From Caprimulgus europaeus (lineage: Eukaryota > Chordata > Aves > Caprimulgiformes > Caprimulgidae), in contig OU015528.1 of NCBI GenBank assembly GCA_907165065.1, positions 33,874,515-33,938,514 of the forward strand: 64,000 nucleotides of DNA. The letters run 5' to 3'. Of the stretch, positions 1 to 13,589 are shown in pieces. The notes beneath the pieces are model-generated. The model worked only from the letters and a program-made list of their open reading frames with translations, was not told the DNA's origin and made no database searches. The position numbers were made by a program, and so were the translations under genes. The first letter of the stretch is position 1; each line of letters begins with the position of its first letter.

Positions 1-180
1 CTGTACAGTTTCATATTATATTTGCTATATTTTCTGCTCATATATATTACTAAATTCATTATCTGTAAATAATATAATGTAAATGTGTAGTGATTGTAAA
101 TAGGTGATATGCTTTCTTTTCTATCAGTGTTCCAAACATATGTAAGTTGTAATAAAATGTGACTACACAGTAAAGAGTGT
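1..180 (+). other. LGR5: Probable end of the LGR5 3' UTR
   Basis: The first 180 bases are AT-rich and non-coding and contain a canonical AATAAA at 151-156, followed within 30 bases by a plausible cleavage region. This looks like the last part of a plus-strand 3' UTR. In vertebrates LGR5 (an R-spondin receptor) lies next to ZFC3H1 in convergent orientation, about 20-25 kb away in human, and the spacing here is similar. The LGR5 name therefore rests on gene order and was not read from any coding sequence. An unrelated AATAAA in intergenic DNA is the alternative. Confidence 0.45.
151..156 (+). promoter_or_regulatory. AATAAA poly(A) signal
   Basis: A canonical AATAAA hexamer lies in an AT-rich, UTR-like context on the plus strand and probably ends the gene entering from the left edge (LGR5 by gene order). 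Cleavage would be expected around 166-186. Confidence 0.5.
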
Positions 181-310
181 TTAATCAGGACCTAACACCT
201 CAAAAAATTGCATGCATCCTCAATTAATCCGTCCTAAGTGTAATACTTACACTAACCACTCCAGATCTCCAAAATTCTTGGCAATGTAGGAATTACAGGT
301 TGTGCGCTCT

Positions 311-323
311 CACTAGGTGGCCA
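311..323 (+). promoter_or_regulatory. CTCF-like motif (imperfect)
   Basis: The sequence tcactaggtggcc matches 11 of 13 positions of the CTCF core consensus CCASYAGRKGGCR. It sits about 150 bases past the presumed LGR5 poly(A) signal. A single imperfect match is weak evidence of binding. Confidence 0.2.
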
Positions 324-2943
324 GGGAGCAAAAAAAAATGAACAGCATTTCATTTCAACACAGACTGTCTTTTACCAAAACTTCACTCACAGATCCTGAT
401 GAACAGATCCTGCTCCCTGTGCATGCTCTCCAGATCTCAGTGACAACCTCTAATGATTGTCACGTGCAAGACTGTCACCTCTGACTGTGTGACAAGGACA
501 TGTGTGAGATCAGGTGAAGAACACGCACGAGTTACCAGCAGGCTTCAGACCATACTGGACCACATGAGAGATGGGGTTCTGCTGCACTAGGCTGCTGCTT
601 CTGGTGAGACAGCAAATTCTCCCACATACTCCCTCGTTTTCTCTCCAATCCCTTATGTAGCAGATGAAGCAAGTCAGGTGATTACCAAACAGCCTGCAAA
701 GTTCATCCAGCAGAGCAGCGGTAGTACCAGCACGTACAGAATGCATAGGATGCAGATGCTGAGGGCAAATGAAAGGGAGGGCCCAAAGCATGGGACTTAG
801 GAAGAGTCGGTTTGCCCAGGCTGCACTAGAAGTTACAGCTCAGTTGCACTAAAGACAGGCAGCAGCTAAGCACAGCCATGTCATCATCTAGGCATCAAGG
901 AAGGCATTGAGACAGTGACTGCATTCTTGTTAGGAGGTCCTGCAGCACAGGGCAGTTACATGTGCTTGGTTTTTCAAAGATTGTGATTTGTGGGTCATTT
1001 CTGTGAAGTGCCTGAAAGAAAGAGGTAAAATACCAATGAAGTGAAAACTCTGAGAAAGTAATCATTTAGTCAGGAATCCGCTCTATATGGCAAGTAACAA
1101 GTTACAAAGATTTTTTTTTAAAAAAAAAAAGTAAAATGATCCTAGATGTAAATTGGTTTTAGCAGGGAGTGTGCAGGATCTCAGCGTAGGTAAGGAAGCT
1201 ACAGTGGATGGGGTCATTTCAGCCAGAAGGGCCGGTGGAGAAGTCATTTTGGTGGGTGAGTTTCAGAATAGTCTTATTGAGGTGGGAGAGAATCAGCAGT
1301 GAATAGGGATGAAAAGGCGTTAATTATCTGCAGGAGGAGAAAAAAATGAAGCATGACAAAGATAGCGTAGGGGAGTGCATAAACCAGGACAGAGGGCTTC
1401 AAGAGACAGGATGCAAACAGAAGTGGACTTTTATGGGATATTATGAACAGTGGTGGAGTTTTGTGAAGGATGAAGAGCTCAGAGTGGATACAGAAGGATG
1501 GACGCAATGTGATGGCTGAGGAGACTTAAATGATAAGAGCACAAGCAGTGTAGATGCTTTCACATACACCTATTTGCAACAGAGAGCATAAGTAATATTA
1601 GAGCTGGGGGCCATAAGGGAGAAGAATGAAATTGTGTTATTTGAGGAGGGAAATACTATGGCTTGAACTTATAAAGGAAAGAGAATAACTACAAAGGAAG
1701 AATGGGCTGGTTAGTGAAAGCCTCAGTGCAGAAGGGAAAAAAGGGCATCAAGGTTATACATCTTGGAAGAAAGATTTTTACTAATTTATGTACCATATAG
1801 TCAGCAGTAGTGCCTGTGGTCACAACTTCAGTGTTCTGGGCAATGTACTATCACAGCTAAGTACAGGTGACTTCTCCCTTAAAGCACTTATGCCACAGAC
1901 ACATAGTGTGACCTGCAGTAACAACTGAAGGAGAGCTTAAAAGCTCATGCAACAGGTTGTTTAGGTAGAGCAGAGAGAGCACACCACCTGCTCGTTACTC
2001 TGGCACACTAGATATTTTAGGTACATTAATGAGTCTTATCTGGGAACTCGGTCCACGGGGAAGTTGCAGATACATGAATGGCCAAGGAAGAAGAGCTAGT
2101 CAGAGATACAACTGAAAGCCATAATGAAGATGGGATCACCTGTAAGAGAAAAGGTTGGGGATAAAGGCCAAGCCTTAGCAGACACTAGCAAAAGCACAAG
2201 AATAGTGTTGCAGGAGAAATGCTGCATCAGCTGGGCATGCGGCTTCAGACCTCATTACCAAAATGAGAGAGAAGATCCCTGGGTAATCTGGCAGTTATAC
2301 TTGGTAACAAATTGAAGCCAACCACTTGCACAGTCCTTGCTGTTGCTGCTGCTCCGTATTTGCTTTCTGCCTTAGTGGCCTACATATACAAGACAGCAAT
2401 AAAGCTGCTGCTGCACAGAGTGTCAGCCTATCTCCTATCTGTATCATCTGTAAGAGGAATTCCAGCTTGAAACTGGAACTGAAACAACAATCTCAGAATC
2501 AGACATTTCTCTCTCATTGGTTTGGGTTGCTGCATGAAAGATAAGGTCTTGCTGAAAACCTCATTACTCAACTGCTTAAGAAAGGCTTAATTAAAAATGG
2601 TTGTAGCAAAATTAATGTTCTTGCTTCAGGAAAGCACTGAAAGACAAGGAATTGGAGACAGAAGAGTAAGAACATGAATACAGGAAATCTAACAATAAAA
2701 GAGCAGAACTAGGATCGCAGTAGCAACAACAGTGTTAGAAAAATCCTTTCTAGATCCATGAGGCACAGTAACTGTGCAGATGCTCAGGTGCAGCAGGAGA
2801 ACATGGCTGCCAAACTCCAGCAGAGCTGCACTCCTACCACCAGCAAAGGATGGACTAGCATCTCACTGACCACAATAAGCACCTCATGTTCTCTTTCAAG
2901 TACATGTGCCAACCAAGGGACAAATCTGTCGGTCTCCAACAAC

Positions 2944-2998
2944 GTTATTGTAAAAAATAATGTGAGCGTTACTGTAAAAAATTATGAGCACTATTGTG
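2944..2998 (+). repeat. Short imperfect tandem repeat, unit about 22-24 bp
   Basis: Two adjacent units share the pattern GTTAYTGTAAAAAAT followed by AT(G)TGAGC, at 2944-2967 and 2968-2989. A third partial unit begins at 2990 (actattgtg). The copies differ by small substitutions and a 2-base length change, so the array is not recent. No function is suggested. Confidence 0.6.
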
Positions 2999-5900
2999 TA
3001 TTATCTAAACTAAGCCTAGGATATTGAGTCAACTCTTTATCTGTCTTTGCTTGAACAAGGTCCCAGCTACATGAGATTGGAAATTTTAAAAAGTGCAAAT
3101 TAACCCATGCTAATAAATAAAGTAGAAGGAGTTCCATGTGTTATACCTAACACTTGCAACTGTGCTGGAAAGAAAAGGCAGTATCAACATGAAGAACATC
3201 TTGTTCACATAACGAGAATCGCAGACTCGTGCTCCAGTGACTCTGGAAATATGATTATGTTCCCTCCATAAAACAATTTGTTGTGGCATTGTCAAAATTA
3301 TCTAAGGGTCTGATCTCAGTCATAGGAAAAAACAAACATTAAGAATATTCCTCTTGAGAGCTGGCCCACAGCCAGGATTTCTAAAAAACTCAGTCACAGA
3401 CAAAGAGTCCACTCAAAATCCTTATTTAATCTTTTCACAGGTGGCAACATTTTCCACTTGTCAAGCAAAAAATATGCTTCATTAGCAAGGGAAAAAAACT
3501 GTCTGTCTAAAGACTTCCACTAAGTATTATGCATGCACATACAAAGAGTCTTCTCCAACTGGCCTTGAGAGTCTCAGGACTCCAAATCTAATACTTGAAG
3601 GAAATTTCAAACATCTCCTTTTTCATCTGGTGTCATTCCTTATATGTAATCACTGTTTTGACAGGTGTTTACAGTTATTAATTTGGTTCCATGGTAGCTT
3701 CTCAGGACTATCTATAGATGTCACTGCAGTTATTATCAGCATTATCAGTTTATGAACTGACCTGTTCCTGGAGGAAGGACCTCTCTGGGCCTTCTAAGGA
3801 AAAGTAGTTTGGAAGATGGTTTTACTAGAAATTGAGGTTTCATCTCTTGCAGGAAGTACCACAGCCTTCTGGGAAATCCTCCTAGGCCTCTTTTCGGGTT
3901 AACTATGAAAATGAACTCCATAAAGTTTTGTGTGGCCAGGGAATTAATTCTAGGATATTAAATCAGTCTGAAGTCTACAACATTAACAAGTGCCTTAGCA
4001 TTTCTCTCCCTGAACATCATTATCAGTCACCAAACAAAAGAGGAGCCAAGATTATTGTTCCAGGGAAGTACACAGAAGAGATGATTGATGAGAATATGTC
4101 TAAACCATGGCAAAGTAGTCAAGTGAAAGAGCCAGCCATTGGCATCTTAATTCATGAAGTGGGGAAAATAGTTCCCTGACTTAACTGAATGCCCTACTGT
4201 GAATGCAAAGTATGAAAAGTTTTGCTTTATTTTATACATACTTGTCCCAGTATACAGAGAAACTCCCATATTGTTGGATTTTCCCACAGATGTTTGGTTG
4301 TTGGTTTTTTTCTGTAGGTTTGGGCAACTGGTGATATTCTGGAGTTCATGAGATTTCAGCATATTCCTCAGCACTAGTTTTATACAGATTTCTCTGTGTT
4401 GAATGTTCCTCAAGGAAACTGGCCGTTGCTTGCCACAAGGGAAGCCACAGCTCTACATATTTGCTCTTTTGTTTGGTGATAACATGGTATATTTGATACT
4501 TGTTAAATTCAGTGTCATAGGTGAGCATGGTGCAAGGCCCATTTGTAGAACAGAATGGGACAGAAAGCCATTTCCTACAAATGAGCTTAATATATTTACC
4601 TCAAGTTTCACCTACAGCCGCTTGGAAATTGTAAGAACCTTGAAGCAAATAATGAAACATTGAATTTTCCACTGGACTTCTCTCCATTTTGCAAACAAAT
4701 TTAAACATCAGCCCACATCTATCCCCATCCTGTGGAATATAGAGAGGCTTGAGTGCTCCAGTTACCAGAATGGTCATCACTTACGTTCACACCTGAAGAT
4801 CTAAAATCCATCGTATGAGGTCCTACCCCAAAATACAAGAGAATAGCAAGTCAAACTTTGCAAGACCTATGCAGCAAGAAAGCATCCCAGTTCACAACTT
4901 TCAGGAACAGTCTTTAATCTACCAATTTTCATTCTAATCCAATTTGCTAACTTCATACTTAAAAAGGCAAAACCAGGACTACATTCATGACAGTCCATGT
5001 AATGTCATACAACTTCAGTATGTATTTCTTAAGGCTATGGCCTAGTTCTCCCCACACTGGGCACGGTTCGAGCACTTCCTTTGCCACACAGTCTAACTCC
5101 AGCAACAGCTAAAGTGAATTGAGGCTTCCGGCTTGGACAGCAGGAATCCCCATGTGCCTGTGCAGAAACTCCCGTGCATATTTTAAAATGCCCTGTTATG
5201 ATGAAATTCCCTGATTGTGTAAGGTCAGTGAGGAGGGAACACCCTCAGAGAATAAGGGCGCCTTTTTTGGCACTATCCCATTTATTTACCGCGCACTCCA
5301 AAATGCTGTTGCTCTGAAGGTGGCCGTGGTCAGTTTCTCTGTTCACCAGTTTCACCGAAAAGCTCTGCTGCCTTCCTTTTCATACAAAACATGCTTCTCT
5401 GGGTGATACTGGTACTTCTTCACTGCCGTCTCTCTATATCCCACTCCTCTCATGCTTCCAGCTAAGTGGTACCCATCTGGCCCATCAGTTTAGATTCTAG
5501 AAAGTTTTGCAGTTTTGGGGACACGCGCTCTTGCTTGCGCAAGGGGAAGGGACTCTACATCACCTCTTAGTTTCAAGCAATTTTCACCCCAAACTACAGA
5601 ATAACAATATGAGTTACTAGAGCTGTTGGTGGTGTAGGCTGTAAAACTTGGTGTCCTGCACACATGGAAACGCTACCGTCATCAAGTCAGAATAGGCTGA
5701 TGCAGAATTGCCCAATTGTACATTGACTAATGTACAACCACTGCAGTCACAGGCCAGTCAACTGAAATATTTTTGCCTGCTTTTGTGGGCAAGTTTGCAT
5801 TGCTACCTGCAAAGCCAGTCTAAAACCATTTCAGGGAGCTGTGTACTCCAAGGAGATAAAGACCTTTTTGGTTCCATATTCATTTTAAGAATTTGAATTT

Positions 5901-8900
5901 TGCCTATGCACAGCATAACAACTATTTAACTACATCACCCTAGTTTTGCAGAATAAGATATAAAGAAGATCAGTCACAACATCTTGCATTTTCTCCCTCT
6001 TTTAGCAAAGATCTATTACAGTCAAGAAAACCATCTTAATAGGAAAATAAAGTGAACAAGTAGAGATCACTTCAAAAGAATCTACATGAATGCACAGCAC
6101 AGGGTCAAATCTCACAGAAACATGGAGTCCCCTCCGTGGGTTAAACACTCTCATCTTGAAATAATCTGCAAACTGCATGATTAGAGAAAGCAAAGAATCC
6201 ATCTACAGGGCAAGTCATGGAGCACAATGGTGGTAAACTGATCCTAACTGGCTGGATAAAAGTGTTATTTGGGAAATAATTCCAGTATTCAAAACTGATT
6301 ACTTTGAAAGGGAGATAGGTTATCAGGACCAGGGACAAAGTTACATAACAGGCTAACTGCAACTAGTATATCATTTCTATTCTTTGTGAGGAGTTCTTCC
6401 CCTCTATTACTCTCTTATTGGAGAAATACACTAGGAAAGAGAGCCATCCTACACCTACGTTTTGAAACCAAGTACTTCAAAAGCAGAAAGAGGCAGATGA
6501 CTGAGTTCTTACTGAGCCGACCTAGAAATAACAGCAGTCTTGGAGACCTTACCAAGGAACAAAGATCTGACACCAAAACTTCCTTAGCTCTGCACTATGA
6601 CCAGGCCCTTCTCTTACTTACTTTAATCACAGCATTTTCCAAGAAAGGTGTTGAGGGAACTATATAACCATCAGGCTGTGCCAGTGTGGTATGAAGGGGA
6701 TATCTGGAGGAAACGTCAGCAATGATGTCTATGCCAAGAAAGCAATGGTACTTCCTGCTGAGGAGGAAAGCAAAGAGATCTGCATTAAATTGATCCTATT
6801 CCCAAAAAGGCCATCTGTGAATATGGTAGATCTCAGATATGGTACAGCAGTACATGGTTTATCTACTGAAAATGGGCAGACTTGAGTGATGTAATACACA
6901 GCCTTACTCTCTAGGCATCTGTGCTCCATAACTATCATCTCCCAAAAGAAAAGAGCAGCCCTCTTGGCATGCCATTTTTTGATGTAGTGTGTGGTAATTG
7001 AGTTGCTCATCATCAGCTAGATACATAAGCATTCACTGTGAGATTTGTCAGCTTTGTATTTTGAACAGCCTCAAAGTCTAACATTGACACGAAACTTCTG
7101 CTCCCCTGGAGGCCCAATTCTGTTCAACCTGGCCACCCAAGCAGGCTTCTCCATCTAAAGGGATGTTTCAAATTCTGGAGGACATGGAGAGCTAAAGACA
7201 CCAAGCCCTGAGACACTGGGAGACAGTATGTATCTTAAGAGACAATGACCTTCTTGCTTTGCTGATATAAGGTAATAAAGGACACAGGGTGGAAGCACAG
7301 CTAGGAACATCTACAGCAGAGGTTGGCTGTATCACAAAGACAAAAAGTCAATATGTTCTGCAAGAGAAAAATATCATTTCACTGTAGTAGTTGGCAAGGA
7401 GGTAAAGTCAGAACAGACTGAAAACTCTGTAAGATCACCATGGGCCAGAAAGGTTGTGCAATTACCTTAGGCAAATGGAGACTACAGATCAGAGAAATAT
7501 TCTTTTGGAGTAGACTTTTTCAGAGAACATGTTCCAGCTCTGCAGCCCGAGGCGTTTTTCTGTTAATTGAGTGGTTCCATAACGCCTGCCCCAGGAAATG
7601 CCACCTCTGGGACTGGCTGCAGCTTTGCAGCTGAAAGTCCTGAGCCCTCCTTGCTCTAGGCTTAAAAGTACTGCAAGTGGAGCACTTAACCTCTATACAA
7701 CCTGTTTGCTGTCTTAGAGATGGGCAAATTTCTGTTGAGAGGTGGAATTTGACTCTTGGAAGAAACACAAGAAAAGATAACCTTTGAAGAACCTGGAGCA
7801 AAAGCATTTAAAAAATCTCATAGTCACAAAGTGCCTCATTTCAAAAAGCAGCAAAGAGAAACTGAAATGGCAGAGGGCAAACTGTGTGTGTGCCCATGTG
7901 CTGGGCACAGGGCAGGATTGGACAGTACCCTTTACTGGTATTGCAAAAGTAGGAAGAAAGATCTCCAGTCAAATAAAAAGATGTACGTGCACCCACAGTA
8001 TCTGAATATTTGTGTAGCATCAGTGAAAGAGAGATGATAAAGATACTCATGCAGAAACAAAGCATTTCCATGAAGAAATAATTTAAAAAACACCTTTATA
8101 AAAGGATCAGTAAAAAACAAACAAAACAATAAATCATTGTGTTTTATTGGGTTCATCAAGTGTTAAGTTTGGTGAACTGTCAATCTATTTAAAATCCAAA
8201 TACTTTTTTTCTTCTATTCACTCCACGTAAGTATCAGTCAGTGATAGTAGCTTGCACAGAACTGAAATATGGGTCAAAGTAAATTACCAGTATTACTTAT
8301 TTAGTTCCATCCCTGCATACTGCTTTTCTACCTACAAGAACTGATAGGTTTTCACTTGAAAAATGTTTTCTCTCCTTTACACAGCACTGCTGGTGTTCAT
8401 AGGCCTTTCCAGATCTTTAAGCACTTTTTCCCTCCTCAGAGGGTTTCACAGCAGTAAGAAATCAATTTTGTGAGCCATAGGTGAGCTGTTCGCACTATCG
8501 ATCTCTCTCTCCTTGTATCATTATCTGTGCTAGGAGAGCACTTCAGAGCTTTGGTCATGGACCAGCATCCCACTGCTCTAAGTGCTGCATAAATACAAAA
8601 GGAGAAATGCTGCTTGGAAACTCTCAAGGCTAAACTCTGATTGAACATATGCATAAACAGAAAGGGAAAAAATGGGTAAGGAAGCCCACAGGCCCTTCCA
8701 ATGTGGCACTCAGAGGCTTTGCAAGACCTTCTGCACTTCAGTGGATTTCAGCAAGTTTTTATTTCCATACCAAATATTCTTTTTTGCACAATGGAACTTC
8801 TCATGTTTGTAGGTAGGCAGTGAACTACAGCAATAGTCCTAGAAGCTGTTGCTTTATGGCAGAGTGAAGCATTTCTCATCAAATCTGGGCCCTCATAAAT

Positions 8901-9344
8901 GATACACTAGGTCTGATTTTTTTTTTTTTTTCAGAAGGTAAATAGGTGACAAACAATAGAGTCGTTGTCCACTAAGTACCATTCTTACACCAAGAGCCTT
9001 TCATAATGACAGCAGCATCATAAAACTGCTTTGATCTACGAAGGATCAAATATCTTTGTTTCCTATTAACATAACTTTCTTTCCCAATGGAGCACAGAGC
9101 ATTCCTGATAATGGCACTCTATTAAGATAATTAGAAAAAGATTGTTCAGCTCTATTTCCCCCTTAGAGCTCCCTGGCAAATTTCTTCTTTCTTGTCATTC
9201 AGATTTTCTACCCCAAATACCTCTGTCATAAGGAAAAAATTTAAAAGTTTCACATTTATGGCTCAGAAGTTTAGGCTGCCAATATGATGTTAACCAGCCA
9301 TTAAAAGATTCTGAAGAGGGACCCAGACTGAAAATTAAGCCATC

Positions 9345-9370
9345 TTTTTTTTTTTCTTTTTTTTTTTTTT
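9345..9370 (+). repeat. T-rich homopolymer tract
   Basis: About 26 bases of T with a single C. It could be the reverse of an old retrotransposed poly(A) tail, but no recognisable inserted gene copy is attached on either side. Confidence 0.8.
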
Positions 9371-12300
9371 AATGTGAGTAAGATTTCAGATAACTGTCAT
9401 AGATCTTTTAATAAGGTAGCAGGAATGTGCCCTGGGTTTATTTGCAAGGGAGGCATGAGAAAGCATTACACGAAGAGCTTACCCCAAGGGGTTTGCGGGT
9501 GTAGTAGGACCAGAAGCAGAATTCATACAACAGATGACAGATGGAGGAAGACACTTGTTAAGAGAGAGTATTCCCAGATATCCTACTGGAGACCTGGATT
9601 TTTTACTTTGTCTTGATGTGTGATACTCAGGCTTTCACCTGAGATCTACATTCTGAGAGATGTAGATCTGAGGTCTCAGGCAGTCTAGAGAAAGTCCCTC
9701 TTTTTTCACCAGGCACCTAGTGCCACCATGTGCCCAAGCGTGCCTCAGCCTCACTGCTGTTGTGAAACACTTCCCTTTCCAGTTTCTGGTTCAGTGAGTC
9801 ATCCCTCTTCTGGAAGGCTCAGAAGGACAATTTGAGGAAACTCCCTGGGCAGATTTGGGGAATTCTGGTGCAAAGGATGCTTCCAGGCTCTCCCACGTAG
9901 CAGCAGAGACAGGCAGAAGGCTGGCAATGGGAGCCCTTAGGCTTCAGTGGTTTTCCCTCCGAAATACAGCATCCTTGATCAGCAAGTTGGTTGCCAGTCA
10001 TGGCAAAACACTCTGAACTGCAGTAAGGAAATAATCAGTGAAAAGAACAACTGATAAAACTGATCAAAGGTCTCCAGCATTATAAGAGAAAAGGCTCTCA
10101 TCAGCCACGCTGAGGCAAATGATGGCAGGAAAGCCAAAGGCACAGAAAACAGACCCCAACTAAGCAGATCTGGGAAAACGGGGACTAGGAAATCATGCAC
10201 AGAGGACTCTAATGTCCCCACAGAAGAGTCAGGAAATCAAGAAAACTAAGTGTATTGGGAGTTACTTTTGTTCATATCTATGCATTTATTATTCTATAAA
10301 AAGCATATGTTCCTGTTTGCTTCAGCTATCTCAAAAGGTAAGCTTTAAACCCAAAGGATTTAGAAGGCTGGAGGTGGGACAGGGAGGTCCTGAACCTGTC
10401 GAAGCGTTACAGTTCCCGATTCCAAAATCTTAAGGCGGGTGGGACTTTAGAAAGTGTGCTGTAGAAGCCAAGAAAATGGCCAATACTGCAGCCCGCTTTG
10501 ACAGCAGTCCCCCAGCCCACATGTGCAACCTAAACACTGCAGCCCAGCAGGTCTGCAGGTGGGCAAATTATGACAGGGATGTATGACAAGAGACTTGCAC
10601 TCCCCAAAACCAAAAACGTCCTAGAACTTACCACAGTCTGCACTCACTTCACTGCCATCACCACCACAGTTTCTATAAACCATGTGGAAAAATAATCACC
10701 TGATTAGGAAAGCATCCTTTCTTTCACCCTGCACAACTATTTACATACTTGTTATTTAATCACTACAGTCCTGAGAAGGTTGGCATTTCACGCTGGCTTA
10801 GGGGACCTGAAGGAGAAAGATGTGAGGTGCACTAGAGAGGGCTTTAGCTGGAAGTGCACTCACACAGTGCCAGTGGCCCAGCTGCTGCCTCTGGCTGCCT
10901 CCAGGAAAAGGTGTCAGGATCCTGTCTTCAGCAGTTTGGGCACTCAGGACTTGCAGGATCCCAGCTCCATCCAGCAAAAAGCCAGGAAGCTCTGGTCAGT
11001 GTGCTTGGCTCTAGAGCTCCTCTGGCTCTAGAGTACCAGCACATAACCTGACTCATGCCTCTAGATGCAGTGGCTATGTTTACCGTGAATTAAACCGTCT
11101 GGGGATATTCTCTGTCCTCAGGACATAATCCAGGTTTACATGCTTACACTCCCTCCAGTCCCTCTTTCCCTCCAAATAAAGTGTTCTTGTCCATAAAACA
11201 TATTGCAAACAGTGTCTGGTCCATGTTAATTCATGAAACAATACCTGTAACAGATGCTTGCATGGGCCAAAGCCATGCCAGAAAGCCTGCTAACAGCATA
11301 TCGAATTGTTAGCCTATGCTCAAGTCCGTATCTTGCCCAACCACACTAATACAACCAATATTTCTGAAGTTTCTGGCACAAATCAGATGGTTCAGAGTGA
11401 CAGGGTCAGAGTTTAGGCCTAGCATCCTATCAATGTGCCCACCAGACCTGGAAACACTATATCCCAGGCAACCAGGTCAATTTCTGGCTTTGCTTCGAGA
11501 CTTCCCAGTCCCCTCTATTGTCTAATTGCCTGCGATCCAGCAAACAGGAAAATAATTTTGGATAAGGTCTAGTAGCCCGTCAGTGGATGCTTTGTGACTG
11601 GATCAAGGCTTCTTGACTCCCAAGTTTCTACAGACAATTCTCTACACAGCCATTTGCCCTGATTCTGATTTAGGACTCCTACCACATCAGAAATCAGATT
11701 GTGTACAACACCAGGAATGAGCTCAGGTCCCAGCATTGTACCTCCATGTACCTCCATGTTCTCCACCCATCTACATGTTGAGTGAGGGAAGGCCAGGCTG
11801 AAGCAGTTTTCATTGCTCCATTTCAAACAAATGCTTTTCATAATTTAAAGCCTCTGGACTGCTTTGTAGAATTGGACAGAAAAAAGGGCAGAAAGATATA
11901 CAAACATAATAATCAAGCATAACCTTTGATCTAGGTTGATCTGATAAAGCCCTGGCACAGGGCCTTTGAAAACAACTCAACATAGCACTCTGGAAGGATT
12001 ATGCTGAACAAGTGATAAAAGCACAAGCTTTGTGTTCATTGGCACTTTACAGACCCAGACCCATTCACGTGTTGATGTCAGACAAAAACATGGGCTTTTT
12101 GCCTCACAGATTAATTCCAATGGTCATTTTCCTATCTCCCATCATGCAGTTATAAATCCACTTACATTATTTATGGTGTGAGATCTTTCTCTCTCCACGG
12201 TATTCTCCAGACAATCCATCAAATTATTCTGGGGTTTTACAACCAGAAAACATATGGAAGCAGGACTTCCTATTTACTGAGTCAAAACTGCTCCACTCAG

Positions 12301-12541
12301 AGTTGGTGCCCAAGTGCCACGTGTGAGACCCCCTGAACATTGCTCAGCTGGGGCAAACAGACCCACTAGAAAAGCAAGAAGCAGAAGCTCTTTGCAGTCT
12401 AAACATGATTGTTACCCATAATCCAGGCTTTGGCTTTATCCAAGTCTCCCACATTTGGCTTCTGACAATTTAGCGGAAAATATGCCATGGGTTGCTGTCT
12501 AAAAAACAAGCAAGAGAGTCCTGCTTGTTTTCTGCATTCAT

Positions 12542-12616
12542 GGAGGAAGGGAAAAAGAGAGAAAAAAAAAAAAAGAAAGGAAAAAAGGAAAGAAAATAAA
12601 AGAAGGAAAAAAAAAA
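12542..12616 (+). repeat. Purine (GA/A) tract
   Basis: About 75 bases are almost entirely A and G on the plus strand, in A-runs separated by GG or AGA. This is simple low-complexity DNA. Confidence 0.8.
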
Positions 12617-13589
12617 CCTAACCCTCTCTCAGAGAGAATTACTGTCACCAAGACTTGCTTGCTTTCATGATGTTGTCCAACTCCTGGTTAAAGGAAATAT
12701 GCATCTACACAATATTCTTCCAGTTAGTGCCTTGTCTAGTCAACAATGCTTTTATCACATATTTGTATTCATAGGGAGTACAGTAACACTCCATGAAAAC
12801 CTTTGGTTTCAGATCAACAGGGAATGAATGCACCACAAAGGCAAACAAAATCCTCCTTATAATAAAAAGCACATTATCTTCTGTAAATAGGCTAAGTTGG
12901 TGGACAGAGAATGCTGAATGCTGCTGCACATGGCTGTTCCCAGTGTGGCAGATGTATCTCAAAGTCCTTGTCTATATATTTTTAAGTTTATGACATCTTT
13001 CTGATTCCATACTGCATGCTCCTCCCAAAGAGAGCATAGACTGCCCTGCTGACTACTAGCACCAAGGGCTAGTTTGAGGCATGGGTACTGACCTCTCTAA
13101 GCTCCTTCTGCAGTAACATAAAGAGATATAAGCTCCTCTAAGCAGGGGGTCTAATTCTCATTCTTCAATGAGTGCCTCATTACCCAGGTACATCAGGGTC
13201 CTCTGCCCACTACCCTCTGTTGAAGACTTTGGCTTAGGAGGTAAAGAGGTGTCTGTGCTGTCCACACAGTACTGAAGCATGCATCTGCCACAGAATCCGG
13301 TCTTGCCATCTCCTGCATCCATCACCCAGCCTTCAGCATATCCTGCACTGGTGCAGAGATCTGGACAGTGCATGTCTTGGTGGTAGCGTCTCTACCAAAA
13401 TCTGCCTAACTACTCCTGGCAGAAAAAGGTATATTAACATCTCTTCTAGAAGAAAAAGGAAGTTCATAGAAGACTTCAGAAGGAGAAGGAAGCCTCCTGA
13501 GGGAAAGGTGAAAACTGCTGGGAAAGGCAGATGTGATTACAGGGGGCAGGGGCTGAAAAATACGGGCTGTTCCCACATCACATCATCAT

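Larger units (their letters stand above)
187..13589. other. Gene-free intergenic DNA
   Basis: I found no open reading frame with recognisable homology, no splice-supported exon chain and no RNA gene in these 13.4 kb. The longest open frames are under 100 codons and have no family signature. The stretch is ordinary AT-rich unique DNA with a short tandem repeat near 2944, T tracts near 8919 and 9345, and a purine tract at 12542. It separates the presumed LGR5 end from the first CR1 copy. Confidence 0.6.

Noticed and set aside
5040-5110. Possible tRNA B-box (ggttcgagc)
   Set aside because: No matching A-box or cloverleaf arms could be formed around it.
13508-13589. First 27-30 codons of the 272-codon frame as a start of a gene
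   Set aside because: This is flanking DNA read in frame before the CR1 sequence begins. The Met is not a CR1 start.
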